DNA from: Candidatus Gastranaerophilales bacterium
Lineage (GTDB): Bacteria; Cyanobacteriota; Vampirovibrionia; Gastranaerophilales; Gastranaerophilaceae
Direction of reading: 5' to 3'
Assembly: GCA_944325005.1 (NCBI GenBank)
Contig: CALUYO010000003.1
Location: 1-64,000, forward strand
Length of the DNA stretch: 64,000 bases
A program made the translations under genes and the position numbers. Below are positions 53,450 to 61,940 of this stretch, in pieces (positions within the stretch are counted from its first letter, which is position 1; each line of letters begins with the position of its first letter). The notes under the pieces were generated by a model. The model was given only the letters and a program-made list of their open reading frames with translations. It made no database searches and had not been told where the DNA came from.

Positions 53450-56400
53450 TTACAATCTATACATCAGGCCGCCCTGAAATCCGATACCTGTTCTTCCTCC
53501 GTTTCTTAAAACAACTTGCAGATATCCGCTGAATCTGTCTTTCCAGTTTTTTGTAACGCCTATTCCATATTCTAAGAAGCCATGTCTCATTTCAACGCCG
53601 GGCAAATTTACGTTTCCTGCACGACCGTTTGAATAACCCAGTATATTATAGAAATATTGTACTGTTGCATAAATACTCCATGTTTCTCTACCGTAAATGA
53701 AATTAATTCCCGGTGCAATGTTAACACCATTAAGCATTCTTGATCGCATGCTCATATCTCCAAAATCGGTATGCCATCTTTGATCCCCAAAAGCGTTATA
53801 GGATGCCAGTAAAGTCGGCTGGATTACAAAGTGTTTTGAGGGATGGAAGTTATATGCTATTTTTGCAGCTGTACCGGCAAACCAGTTTCCTGTATGGTCA
53901 GTGTATCCGGCAACATCCATGTCGTTTCCGTATCCGCCTCCATAAGCTAAAATTGAACCGATAAAATCATTTTTCATAAATGTTGCCATACCGCCAAGCT
54001 GACCGCCGTTTTGATACATGCTCATGTTGGCAAATGTCTGGTGAGCTCCCATATAGCCGACATAAGCTGTAGGTAATAAAGTCCATCCGTGTTTCAATTC
54101 AATTGCCGGGAAGTCTGCTCCGACAAGTGCTCCGTAGAAATTGTTGTTGACATTTAATCCTTGTGTCATTCCGAGTTTTTCGAATGTTCCGAATGCTTTG
54201 AACCATAAACTGCCGTCTTTTTTATTGTATTGATATGGTGCAAACTGTGGATATGCTGCTGCATATTTATTAGGGTTTTGCTGTGTAAGATACTGCATGT
54301 TTACTTCTTGAACATGGTCAAAAAGCACATTATTTACAACAAGTTGGTTTTGATACATTGCAACAGTCGCAACCTGTCCTCTGAATACCTGAGGGTTATA
54401 TCTTGTCAGAGATGCAGTATAGTTTCCCCCTCCTTGAGAAAAGAGCCTGTAGTACCCTATCGGGGTAAAGATTTCCTTATCTGTTGCTGTGAATGTTACA
54501 TTACCCTGTAATGCTGCAGGATCATAGTTAAAGATTTTTAATGCAATATGTCTGTCAATCGGACATTTGTTAATGAATTGAAAATCACTTACATTTAATG
54601 TTCCGTTACCCGCAATTGCGTTTGTTATAAATGTATCTGAATCCCAGTCGCGTGCAGAAACATCAACCGTAAAATTCCCCGTGCTTCCGTCACTGTTGAA
54701 TGTTGTACTGCCGATATCATTATCGGTTATTGTACCGTTCATAAGGTTAAACGAGCTGGATCCGTCAATTGTAGTTGATTGGGCACTAAAACCGTTCTGC
54801 ATTATATATAAATCTGAATTTGAAAGACTTAAATTATTGAAAGTTGTATTGCCGGCAATAGTTCCTATTATAGAATCACTTGAAGCTGTGACATCATTCA
54901 TAACAGCTTCTTCTGTTGCCTTAACTCCTATAGTGCCGGCGTTGTCAGCTGTTGCCCCATTTGTGAATATAACGTTTTTACCTATTGCATCAAGTTCACC
55001 ATCTCCGGATGCCTGTGCTGTGTTGTTAAATATTACATCCTGACCGTCTTTTGCCTGTGCGGTGATTGTCCCCTGTGAAACCGAAACGCTGTCATTGAAC
55101 TGCAAATCAACATCTCTGTAAGTGGAAAAGGTAATTTGTGCATCTTTATCAAGGGTAGTAGAGCCTATTATTGTATCAGAGATTATACCTATACTTTTTC
55201 CTTCAATATCACCGAATATAAGATTGCCGCCAAAACCGTCGGCATCGGTGAAAGTCAAATTACCTGAATTATTAACGGTTAAGCTGCCGTTATAATTAAC
55301 CGTTGTTCCTGAAAATGTAACATTTCCGCTTCCTTCTTTATTGATTTCGCCTGACGCACCGGTAATGTCAGCTTTTATATCAAGATTATTGGTTCCGTTC
55401 AGATTCATTTCAGAATCGGCTCCGCCCAGTGTTATTGTTTGTCCGGTCTCTGCCATTGTGACATTATCACCGAGATTTAAAACACCGTTGTTATTTATTG
55501 TAATATCGCCTGTAATAGTGTCTCCGCTGTTTAAATTTACATCTCCGGTTATAGCAAGTTCTCCATGAATATCAGTGGTAACACCGTTGCCGATATAACT
55601 TTCTTCACCTATGTTTAAGCTGCTGCCTGAAGATGTTGATATTCTTCCGCTGTCTCCTTTTAAAATACCGTTTGTTCCGTCAGAAGTTCCGTTAAAATTT
55701 AAATTCCCGCCATTTAGATGAATCGTACCGTCGGCTCCCCATGTGTCATTCGAGTTTAATGTTAATGAACCGTTATTTAAATTAATTGTACCGTTATCAT
55801 TTACTGTTACCTGAACTGTATCGGCTATTGAAGCCGCTGAAGCTGCTGTTCCAATATCAAGAATACTGCCTTCATTATTGCTGTTTGTACCTGAAACAGT
55901 TATTGATGTTCCGTTGAATTTTCTGTCTGCACCGTCTATGACTGCTGTTGAACCATTTAGAATTTCTAAAGCTCCGTCTTGAATGTCAAATTTATTAAAC
56001 ATATCGGAGTTGTTTAGGGATGTAGTACCGTTTGTTTGTGTGTAATTCCCTGTAAAATTAGAAATATCTTTATTGTTTACAAATTCAACGGTTCCGGCAC
56101 TTTCATTAATTATGCTGCCTGCCCCTGCAATGGCTCCGCTGCCGGAAGCAAATGATACTTTATTGTCTGAATTATTTCCTTTAATTGTCACTATAGAATT
56201 ACTTCCGTCCAGATACAGGTCAGATCCGGATGAGGCAGTGTTCCCTGAAAATGTAATATCTCCATTTGAAGTATCCATTGTTATTGAGCCGGAATTATAT
56301 ATTGCACCGCCGTTTTGAGCAGAATTGTCCGTAAAAGTTGTTCCCCCATCAATATTTACGGAACCTGTATTTGTGTAATTTGAATTATAAATAGCGCCTC

Positions 56401-57208
56401 CGTTGACAGCTGCTTCATTCCCAGTAAAACTGTTGTTTTCACCTACGTTTACAGTTCCGCCGAAATTTGCAACTGCACCGCCGTTTTTGCTTGCAGTATT
56501 TTCTGTAAAACTTGAATTTGTTCCGGTAGTTGTAACAGTGTTACCTGTTGTATCCAGACTGTATATTGCTCCGCCCGAGCCTGATGAATTGTTTTCAAAT
56601 GTTCCGGTGCCTGTAATTGTTATGTTACTGTCACCGTTATATATTGCTCCGCCGCGGGTATTAGAACTGTTTTCCGAAAAGTTGACATTTTCAAAGGTAA
56701 CATTACCTACACCTTCAAAATGCAAAGCTCCTCCGTTTGATTCGTCCGAAGCATTAACCGCCTGTGCGATATTCCCTTCGAAACTTATTGTTCCGTTTCC
56801 TGTCACAGTTTCTGCCGCAGTTATGAAAATCGCTCCGCCTGAGGCACTGTCAACACCGTCCCAGCCTGCATCAGGATAAGTTTGATTTGGGCTTGTAACA
56901 ATATTATTACTGAAAATTGTTCCGTCATTAATAGTCAGGTTTCCGCCGGATTGATATATCGCACCGCCCAAAATTACTCCTGATGAGCTTGTAAGGCTGT
57001 TGTTTGAAAAATTTCCGTTTATTGTAAGGTCATTGTTATAATTTTGTACTGCTCCTCCATGTCCGCTGTCGGTTGTTGTTATACCGGATAAACCGCCTAC
57101 AGTTCCATCGCCTGTCATTATTACTCTGTCATCAGCGTTTGTCTGTGATAATGTAATTATCGATAATAATCCTGCTAAAATAAGCGCATTTCTGAGCTTC
57201 TTGTTCAT
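53450..57208 (-). CDS. type V autotransporter with PMP-type repeats
   Basis: A 1252-residue surface protein. Signal peptide at 1-about 25 (ending TNADD). The passenger is a beta-helix. Residues about 45-360 contain at least nine Chlamydia-PMP-like units with paired GGA[IV] and F..N motifs (for example FENNSSGSGGAIYS; FTENTASKNGGAVAN). The middle is Asn/Gly/Thr-rich. The C-terminal about 265 residues form the translocator barrel (SLWFKAFGTFEKLG onward) ending in the hydrophobic LMYRL, as needed for barrel insertion. SD CAAAGAGGG-type upstream of the ATG. Likely an adhesin. Its gene is flanked by a bidirectional terminator. Confidence 0.92.
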   Translation of the reverse strand: MNKKLRNALILAGLLSIITLSQTNADDRVIMTGDGTVGGLSGITTTDSGHGGAVQNYNNDLTINGNFSNNSLTSSSGVILGGAIYQSGGNLTINDGTIFSNNIVTSPNQTYPDAGWDGVDSASGGAIFITAAETVTGNGTISFEGNIAQAVNASDESNGGALHFEGVGNVTFENVNFSENSSNTRGGAIYNGDSNITITGTGTFENNSSGSGGAIYSLDTTGNTVTTTGTNSSFTENTASKNGGAVANFGGTVNVGENNSFTGNEAAVNGGAIYNSNYTNTGSVNIDGGTTFTDNSAQNGGAIYNSGSITMDTSNGDITFSGNTASSGSDLYLDGSNSIVTIKGNNSDNKVSFASGSGAIAGAGSIINESAGTVEFVNNKDISNFTGNYTQTNGTTSLNNSDMFNKFDIQDGALEILNGSTAVIDGADRKFNGTSITVSGTNSNNEGSILDIGTAASAASIADTVQVTVNDNGTINLNNGSLTLNSNDTWGADGTIHLNGGNLNFNGTSDGTNGILKGDSGRISTSSGSSLNIGEESYIGNGVTTDIHGELAITGDVNLNSGDTITGDITINNNGVLNLGDNVTMAETGQTITLGGADSEMNLNGTNNLDIKADITGASGEINKEGSGNVTFSGTTVNYNGSLTVNNSGNLTFTDADGFGGNLIFGDIEGKSIGIISDTIIGSTTLDKDAQITFSTYRDVDLQFNDSVSVSQGTITAQAKDGQDVIFNNTAQASGDGELDAIGKNVIFTNGATADNAGTIGVKATEEAVMNDVTASSDSIIGTIAGNTTFNNLSLSNSDLYIMQNGFSAQSTTIDGSSSFNLMNGTITDNDIGSTTFNSDGSTGNFTVDVSARDWDSDTFITNAIAGNGTLNVSDFQFINKCPIDRHIALKIFNYDPAALQGNVTFTATDKEIFTPIGYYRLFSQGGGNYTASLTRYNPQVFRGQVATVAMYQNQLVVNNVLFDHVQEVNMQYLTQQNPNKYAAAYPQFAPYQYNKKDGSLWFKAFGTFEKLGMTQGLNVNNNFYGALVGADFPAIELKHGWTLLPTAYVGYMGAHQTFANMSMYQNGGQLGGMATFMKNDFIGSILAYGGGYGNDMDVAGYTDHTGNWFAGTAAKIAYNFHPSKHFVIQPTLLASYNAFGDQRWHTDFGDMSMRSRMLNGVNIAPGINFIYGRETWSIYATVQYFYNILGYSNGRAGNVNLPGVEMRHGFLEYGIGVTKNWKDRFSGYLQVVLRNGGRTGIGFQGGLMYRL

Positions 57209-57348
57209 ACAATCCCTCTTTACTAAAAATTAATTCTAGATATGTGTGTTTTATATTACATTAAAAAATAAAAAAAATAAATAATAACATCAAATTTTTA
57301 CCCTAAAGTATGTTATAATGTAACTAGAGATTTTAACGGGGTTTTAAA

Positions 57349-58257
57349 ATGATTAATTATGACAGTTTACTGGAAAAGATACCTAAAGTTAGAAAAATTC
57401 TTGATGATGGCTCAAACAGCATTCTTTATCACTATACAAAACCCGAGAAACTCTTAAGTATTCTGGAGTCAGGAACAATCCGTTTTTCGAATGCTCTTTA
57501 TCTTAATGACAAGGAAGAAGTAACATACTCATATAAGCTTATTTTTAATCTAATTGATGAGATGCCGGAGCTTAATCAAAAATTATTCTCAAAAATCAAA
57601 GAGCATTTTTATACAAAATACACAAATATAATTAACGGCTCGGATGATTTCGGATATAAATACGAGTACTACACAATTTCATTTTCGACAGAAGGAGATA
57701 ACCTCACCCTGTGGAATAATTATGCAAAAGGCCAGAATTATACGGGTTATAATATCGGCTTTTGCAAAAAAGATTTAATTGCAGATATGGAAAAAATCGG
57801 CTTTAACTCGGTTTATGGCAGTATAATTTATGAAAAGAAAAAACAAATAACCGTATTGAAGCTTATTTTTGAAAAATGGAACAGGCAGTATGAAAAAGCC
57901 TGTAAAAAAAATAATAATCAAGATAAACTTGTTGACATTATTTTTGAACTCATTGATATTCTCAGCATTATAAGTTTATTCTTTAAAAATCCGCACTTTA
58001 AAGATGAAAAAGAATACAGAATTATTTTTATCAATAATTTCGGGACAAATTTTGCAAAACAAACCAAAATCTGTGAGAAAAACGGGCTGTTTATACCTTA
58101 TATAGAATACAAATTTTTGAAAAAAACCGTAAATTCAATAAATATCGGACCGACATTAGAGGAAAGTATTTTTTATACAAGCACCTGCCGTATGCTGTCG
58201 AACTTCGGCTATGAAAAGAAAACCGTTAACCGTTCAAAAATTCCGTTACGTTTTTAA
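57349..58257 (+). CDS. DUF2971-family protein
   Basis: A 302-residue cytosolic protein. The family pattern is clear: LYHYTKPEKLLSILESGTIR, SNALYLNDKEE, ISFSTEGDNLTLWNNYAKG, GYNIGF, and HFKDEKEYRIIF. DUF2971 proteins are common in defence and abortive-infection neighbourhoods; the HYT...SG...FS...ND order recalls the start of DarT-like ADP-ribosyltransferases, but catalytic identity is unproven. A TATAAT (57314-57319) and SD GGGG precede the ATG. It overlaps the convergent DUF4186 gene by 12 nt. No partner antitoxin is visible on the same strand. Confidence 0.82.
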   Translation: MINYDSLLEKIPKVRKILDDGSNSILYHYTKPEKLLSILESGTIRFSNALYLNDKEEVTYSYKLIFNLIDEMPELNQKLFSKIKEHFYTKYTNIINGSDDFGYKYEYYTISFSTEGDNLTLWNNYAKGQNYTGYNIGFCKKDLIADMEKIGFNSVYGSIIYEKKKQITVLKLIFEKWNRQYEKACKKNNNQDKLVDIIFELIDILSIISLFFKNPHFKDEKEYRIIFINNFGTNFAKQTKICEKNGLFIPYIEYKFLKKTVNSINIGPTLEESIFYTSTCRMLSNFGYEKKTVNRSKIPLRF

Positions 58258-58593
58258 CTGCATTCCAATCCATTCCATTATAATGTTAACAACATATTCC
58301 TGTTGTTTTTTACTAAGTTCAACTCCTTTTTCTATTTTATGCCATTTGCTTAAACAGCCGCGGCAGCAGGTAGCAGTAGCGTGCTGTGCAATAAAAACGG
58401 GGTGTCCTTTCATCGGGGTTTGTTTGCCGTCATTCGGGATAACCGCCGGTGCAAGTCTTTTTGATATGAAATCACAGGTATGGTGTCTTATAGTATCTAA
58501 ACCTTTTTGTGCAATATAATCTTTTTCTTTTTGCTTGAGTTTAAATTTACTTCTGAATTCTGATTTTGAAAGTTTGTTAAATATGTCGTTCAT
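58246..58593 (-). CDS. DUF4186 protein
   Basis: A 115-residue conserved protein. The family core is almost intact: NDGKQTPMKGHPVFIAQHAT followed by ATCCRGCLSKWHKIEKG, with three Cys and several His that could bind a metal. Start chosen at ATG 58593 after AGGTAG; an upstream ATG at 58620 has no SD. No function is known for the family. It runs convergently into the DUF2971 gene (12-nt overlap) and follows the 956-residue protein's terminator. Confidence 0.88.
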   Translation of the reverse strand: MNDIFNKLSKSEFRSKFKLKQKEKDYIAQKGLDTIRHHTCDFISKRLAPAVIPNDGKQTPMKGHPVFIAQHATATCCRGCLSKWHKIEKGVELSKKQQEYVVNIIMEWIGMQLKT

Positions 58594-58618
58594 TTTTCTA
58601 CCTGCAATATTATAGTAC

Positions 58619-58648
58619 AAAAAATAAGGGTTCGTTTTAACGAACCCT
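58619..58648 (-). terminator. terminator of the 956-residue protein gene
   Basis: Minus strand AGGGTTCGTT pairs with AACGAACCCT (58627-58648), followed by TATTTTTTG. Confidence 0.88.
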
Positions 58649-58687
58649 CAATAATTTTGACGTTTATTATGTGTGCTGTTTTGCTGG

Positions 58688-61558
58688 TTAAATGTCTTCC
58701 CATTCAACGTTTCTTGGTTCAACTCCTGCCTGCGTTATAGCATTACTCTGGGCTTTTGTTTTGTCTACGTTTTCGCTTCTGCCTTTTATATTGCCTGACG
58801 GATCGTATACAATTGCTTCCCATTTGCCTGTGAGCGGGTTGAATTTAGTTTGTACAAATGATTTATCTTTGTTCTGTATGTTTTGGAACTGACCGACTTC
58901 TTGTTTTCTTTGATATTTTGCGGTTAATTCTGCATTCATATCAAACAAGCCCAGGTCGATTTTACCGCCGTTTGGCAGACCGTTTAATGTATGTGCTTTA
59001 CCGTATGCATCGTTATAGAAATGTACTAATTCCATTGCCTGCTTGTAAGTCAGAGGTTTTCCGTCTTTGGTTTCATACAGTGCTGCCATCTGGTTCCAGT
59101 ACTGGCCGTGTTTGTTTAAATCCCACATTTCAACTTTATGTTCAGTTGTTCCCTGATATTTAGGCTGCACTGGTACAGGTACCGGTGTAGGAGCCGGAGG
59201 ATTTGAACCGGGTATAGTAATTGGAGCCGGATTATCAGGGAGTGTTGGTGCTGGCTCCGTTGGCTGGTTACGTTCTATAACTTTTAATCTTGCTGCAACT
59301 TCAGGTGTTCCTCCGTGGTATTTAATCTTTTTCATTGTGAACAAGCCTTGAATAGCACCTGTAATACCTCCGGAAATAGCCATACCTATTGGAGCATTTA
59401 TATCAAATTTGTGTCTTCCGCTTGTTACGCCTCTATCTTCGACTTCGCCTTCAACGGTTTTAGTTTCTTCGCCTGAAACTTCTCCGGTAACAGTGTATGT
59501 TTTTTCAAATACAACTTCTCCTTTGGCATTAACTGTTTGTTTGTAGTATACTTCTCCTTCGACCGGGACAGTACGTTCAAAGTGTACGGTACCGTCTACT
59601 CCGACAGTTTTTTTGAAGTATGCTTCACCTGAATAATCATAATCTACAGTTCCGCTTGCTTCCCATGGGATATCTTTTACAACTGTTGTTGTTTGTTCTC
59701 CCATAAGGTAGTCACCATCCCAGTGTTGTGATACAAATTTATCCGAAGATTGTACTGTACCGCTTGCATTCCAATCTTTAGAACCGCTTCCGCTATATGG
59801 TGTATAACCGTCAACGGTTACATCTGTATGATAAGGTATGTCTTCATCAATAACAACGGCATCTTTATATTTTGCATAGCCTTCAACAGTTACCGGCTGC
59901 TCATAACCTATAGTTTCTTTTACATGTAAATCTTGTGAGTAAGCCTGTTTATACTGGAAAACTACGTCCTGTGAATATTTTAAGATGTTAGAGTATGGAG
60001 TATTGACAATTTTTGTGCAGGCATACCCTTCCATAATACAGCCGCCTGCAAAACCGCCTAGTGCTCCTTTAAATGCCTGTTTTGCAACATAACCTAATCT
60101 TTTTAGATTTGTTTTGTCATATTCTTTGTCAAGACCGCATATTTTTGCGCATTTACCCTGGAAAAATCTGTCGCGTTGTTTATCTTTTGCGGTCATATGA
60201 CCGAGTTTCAGCTGTATATCAGGATTTTCTTTCAAGAATTTTTCTCTTGTTTCAGGGTTTGCATATTCAGGATATTGTTTAATAAGTTCATTTTCATATT
60301 CCTGAAGTTTAGCATGATCCATACCGCGTTTACGGTTTTTGATACTTGTCATATAATCCGCATCATTATATGGATCTTGTTCATCTGCGGTATCTATTTC
60401 ATTTTCGTTGGAAATTCCTACGAAGTAATCTTTGAATTTTTGGCTGCTGAATTTATAGGATTTTCCGTTTTGAGAAAAATCTCCTTTTTCACCCGGCTTT
60501 GCTTCTTCACAGAACAGATCCGGATTTTCCATAACATAGTTGCGCATTTCTTTTGTTAATGCTTTATTGTTATCGTCTTCTTTCCAGGTTCCGTCTTTAT
60601 CCCAGTGAATGACTCTGTTTTTAACACGTTCTTCGGCAATTTCACGGTTGAGCTTTGCCTCGGCCATGTATTCAATAAGAGCTTCTTTATTATTTTGAAT
60701 ATCTTTGGTTTCTTCTTGTTTTGCTTTAATAATTTCTTTTGTGGCTTTTTCCTTAAGTTTCTCGGCTTTTTCTTTATCACCGTTTTTTAAAGCTTCATCA
60801 ATTTTTTCTTGATATTCATTTGCGGTATTAATTGCATGGTTGAGGTGTCTGTTTTTAATTAATGAATTAGCCATTTTGCCGTAAGTACTGTCTTCCAGCT
60901 TAACGGTTTCATCCAGAGCTTCGCGGTGGGCAAGAAATTGAATTTCTGCTTCAGACATCTCTTCTTGATTTCTTATATAATTTTCTTTATGTGTCTCATG
61001 AACTGCTTCATTGTATTTTAATCTTGCAAGTTCTGCGTTTTTAGGGTCAGCATAGAAAGCCATTTTTTTGTTTAATGCCTGTTTAAATTTTTCGGTTTCG
61101 GCTTCTGATGCAAATTCTCTCATGTATCTGTCTTTCAGGAAAATTCTGCCATCAACTGTTTTTGCGCCGTTTTCCAATGAAGCTGCAATTTGTTCTTTTT
61201 CTTTTGCGTAAACAACATCGGCTATATCCGTTTTTAAAATAGACGGATCATTTTTGTATAATTCTGTGTATTCTTTTTTATATTGTTCAAATTTTTGTTT
61301 TTGCAAGACGTCATTATCTGCAAGCTGTACTTTGGGCGCCTGCGGTGTCTCAACTTTTGTTCTTGCTTCTGCTGATTCTACAGCAAGGCCTTTAACCTCA
61401 TTATCAGCTTTAACAGCTGCAGCATTACCTATAGGAACATTTGATGTGTATGTTCCGTCGGCATTTTTTGTAAAAGTTCCGTTTTTTACAAGAGCTTCCA
61501 ATTGCTCAGGTTTTATTCTGGCAATATACTCCTTTGGGACAATTTCATTTGCACACAT
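58688..61558 (-). CDS. very large coiled-coil and beta-repeat protein of unknown function
   Basis: A 956-residue protein without a signal peptide. Residues 1-about 480 are helical and coiled-coil rich (for example KEKATKEIIKAKQEETKDIQ). Two Gly-rich hydrophobic segments, KGALGGFAGGCIMEGYACTK (about 510) and PIGMAISGGITGAIQGLF (about 738), bracket about 200 residues of short beta repeats of the type V.GEV.[YF].[KE]TV. A Pro-rich linker (PTEPAPTLPDNPAP) and a C-terminal domain like a degenerate LysM/peptidoglycan-binding segment (GKPLTYKQAMELVHFYNDAY, then LPNGGKIDLG) follow. SD AAGGA. The two Gly-rich segments could form a membrane hairpin with the beta-repeats outside. No family recognised. 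Confidence 0.7.
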   Translation of the reverse strand: MCANEIVPKEYIARIKPEQLEALVKNGTFTKNADGTYTSNVPIGNAAAVKADNEVKGLAVESAEARTKVETPQAPKVQLADNDVLQKQKFEQYKKEYTELYKNDPSILKTDIADVVYAKEKEQIAASLENGAKTVDGRIFLKDRYMREFASEAETEKFKQALNKKMAFYADPKNAELARLKYNEAVHETHKENYIRNQEEMSEAEIQFLAHREALDETVKLEDSTYGKMANSLIKNRHLNHAINTANEYQEKIDEALKNGDKEKAEKLKEKATKEIIKAKQEETKDIQNNKEALIEYMAEAKLNREIAEERVKNRVIHWDKDGTWKEDDNNKALTKEMRNYVMENPDLFCEEAKPGEKGDFSQNGKSYKFSSQKFKDYFVGISNENEIDTADEQDPYNDADYMTSIKNRKRGMDHAKLQEYENELIKQYPEYANPETREKFLKENPDIQLKLGHMTAKDKQRDRFFQGKCAKICGLDKEYDKTNLKRLGYVAKQAFKGALGGFAGGCIMEGYACTKIVNTPYSNILKYSQDVVFQYKQAYSQDLHVKETIGYEQPVTVEGYAKYKDAVVIDEDIPYHTDVTVDGYTPYSGSGSKDWNASGTVQSSDKFVSQHWDGDYLMGEQTTTVVKDIPWEASGTVDYDYSGEAYFKKTVGVDGTVHFERTVPVEGEVYYKQTVNAKGEVVFEKTYTVTGEVSGEETKTVEGEVEDRGVTSGRHKFDINAPIGMAISGGITGAIQGLFTMKKIKYHGGTPEVAARLKVIERNQPTEPAPTLPDNPAPITIPGSNPPAPTPVPVPVQPKYQGTTEHKVEMWDLNKHGQYWNQMAALYETKDGKPLTYKQAMELVHFYNDAYGKAHTLNGLPNGGKIDLGLFDMNAELTAKYQRKQEVGQFQNIQNKDKSFVQTKFNPLTGKWEAIVYDPSGNIKGRSENVDKTKAQSNAITQAGVEPRNVEWEDI

Positions 61559-61940
61559 AATTCAGTCCTTTCTCTCAATTTTCATTATACATTTTATTGC
61601 ATGAAAATTGATCTTATTATTTTATACTTCTCTATGTCCATGTAAAAACATTTTATAACCTGAAATTGCGCAAAATCGAGACTTTTTTTACACTAATTTT
61701 GAAAACCCTTGCTACACAAGGGATAAAGACGTTTTAAAAAGTTAATATTTCTTAACAAAAGAATATATTATATATATAATTTTTATATAAAAATAAGAGA
61801 GTGTTATATATTACTTAAATTAAATATTAACTTTTGTAAAAAAGGGCTAAAAAAAGGTAAAGTTTTTGTGTAAAAAAACGTTTATATACATGTAATATAA
61901 AGTGTTTAAGTGCAAACTGAACAAACGAGGTTCAACAAAA
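61559..61940. other. divergent intergenic region before the haemagglutinin
   Basis: No gene. It contains a perfect inverted repeat CCCTTG/CAAGGG with loop CTACA (61706-61722), a very AT-rich segment with ATATATTATATATATAAT (about 61763-61780) and GAGG 10 nt before the haemagglutinin ATG. It probably holds the promoters of both flanking genes. Confidence 0.5.

Noticed and set aside
53740-56879. Open frames on the plus strand across the autotransporter gene
   Set aside because: They are shadows of the Gly/Asn/Thr-rich coding strand; no start signals or family matches.
61706-61722. CCCTTG/CAAGGG hairpin as a terminator
   Set aside because: No T-run on the plus strand and no gene ends nearby on either strand; left as a possible regulatory site.
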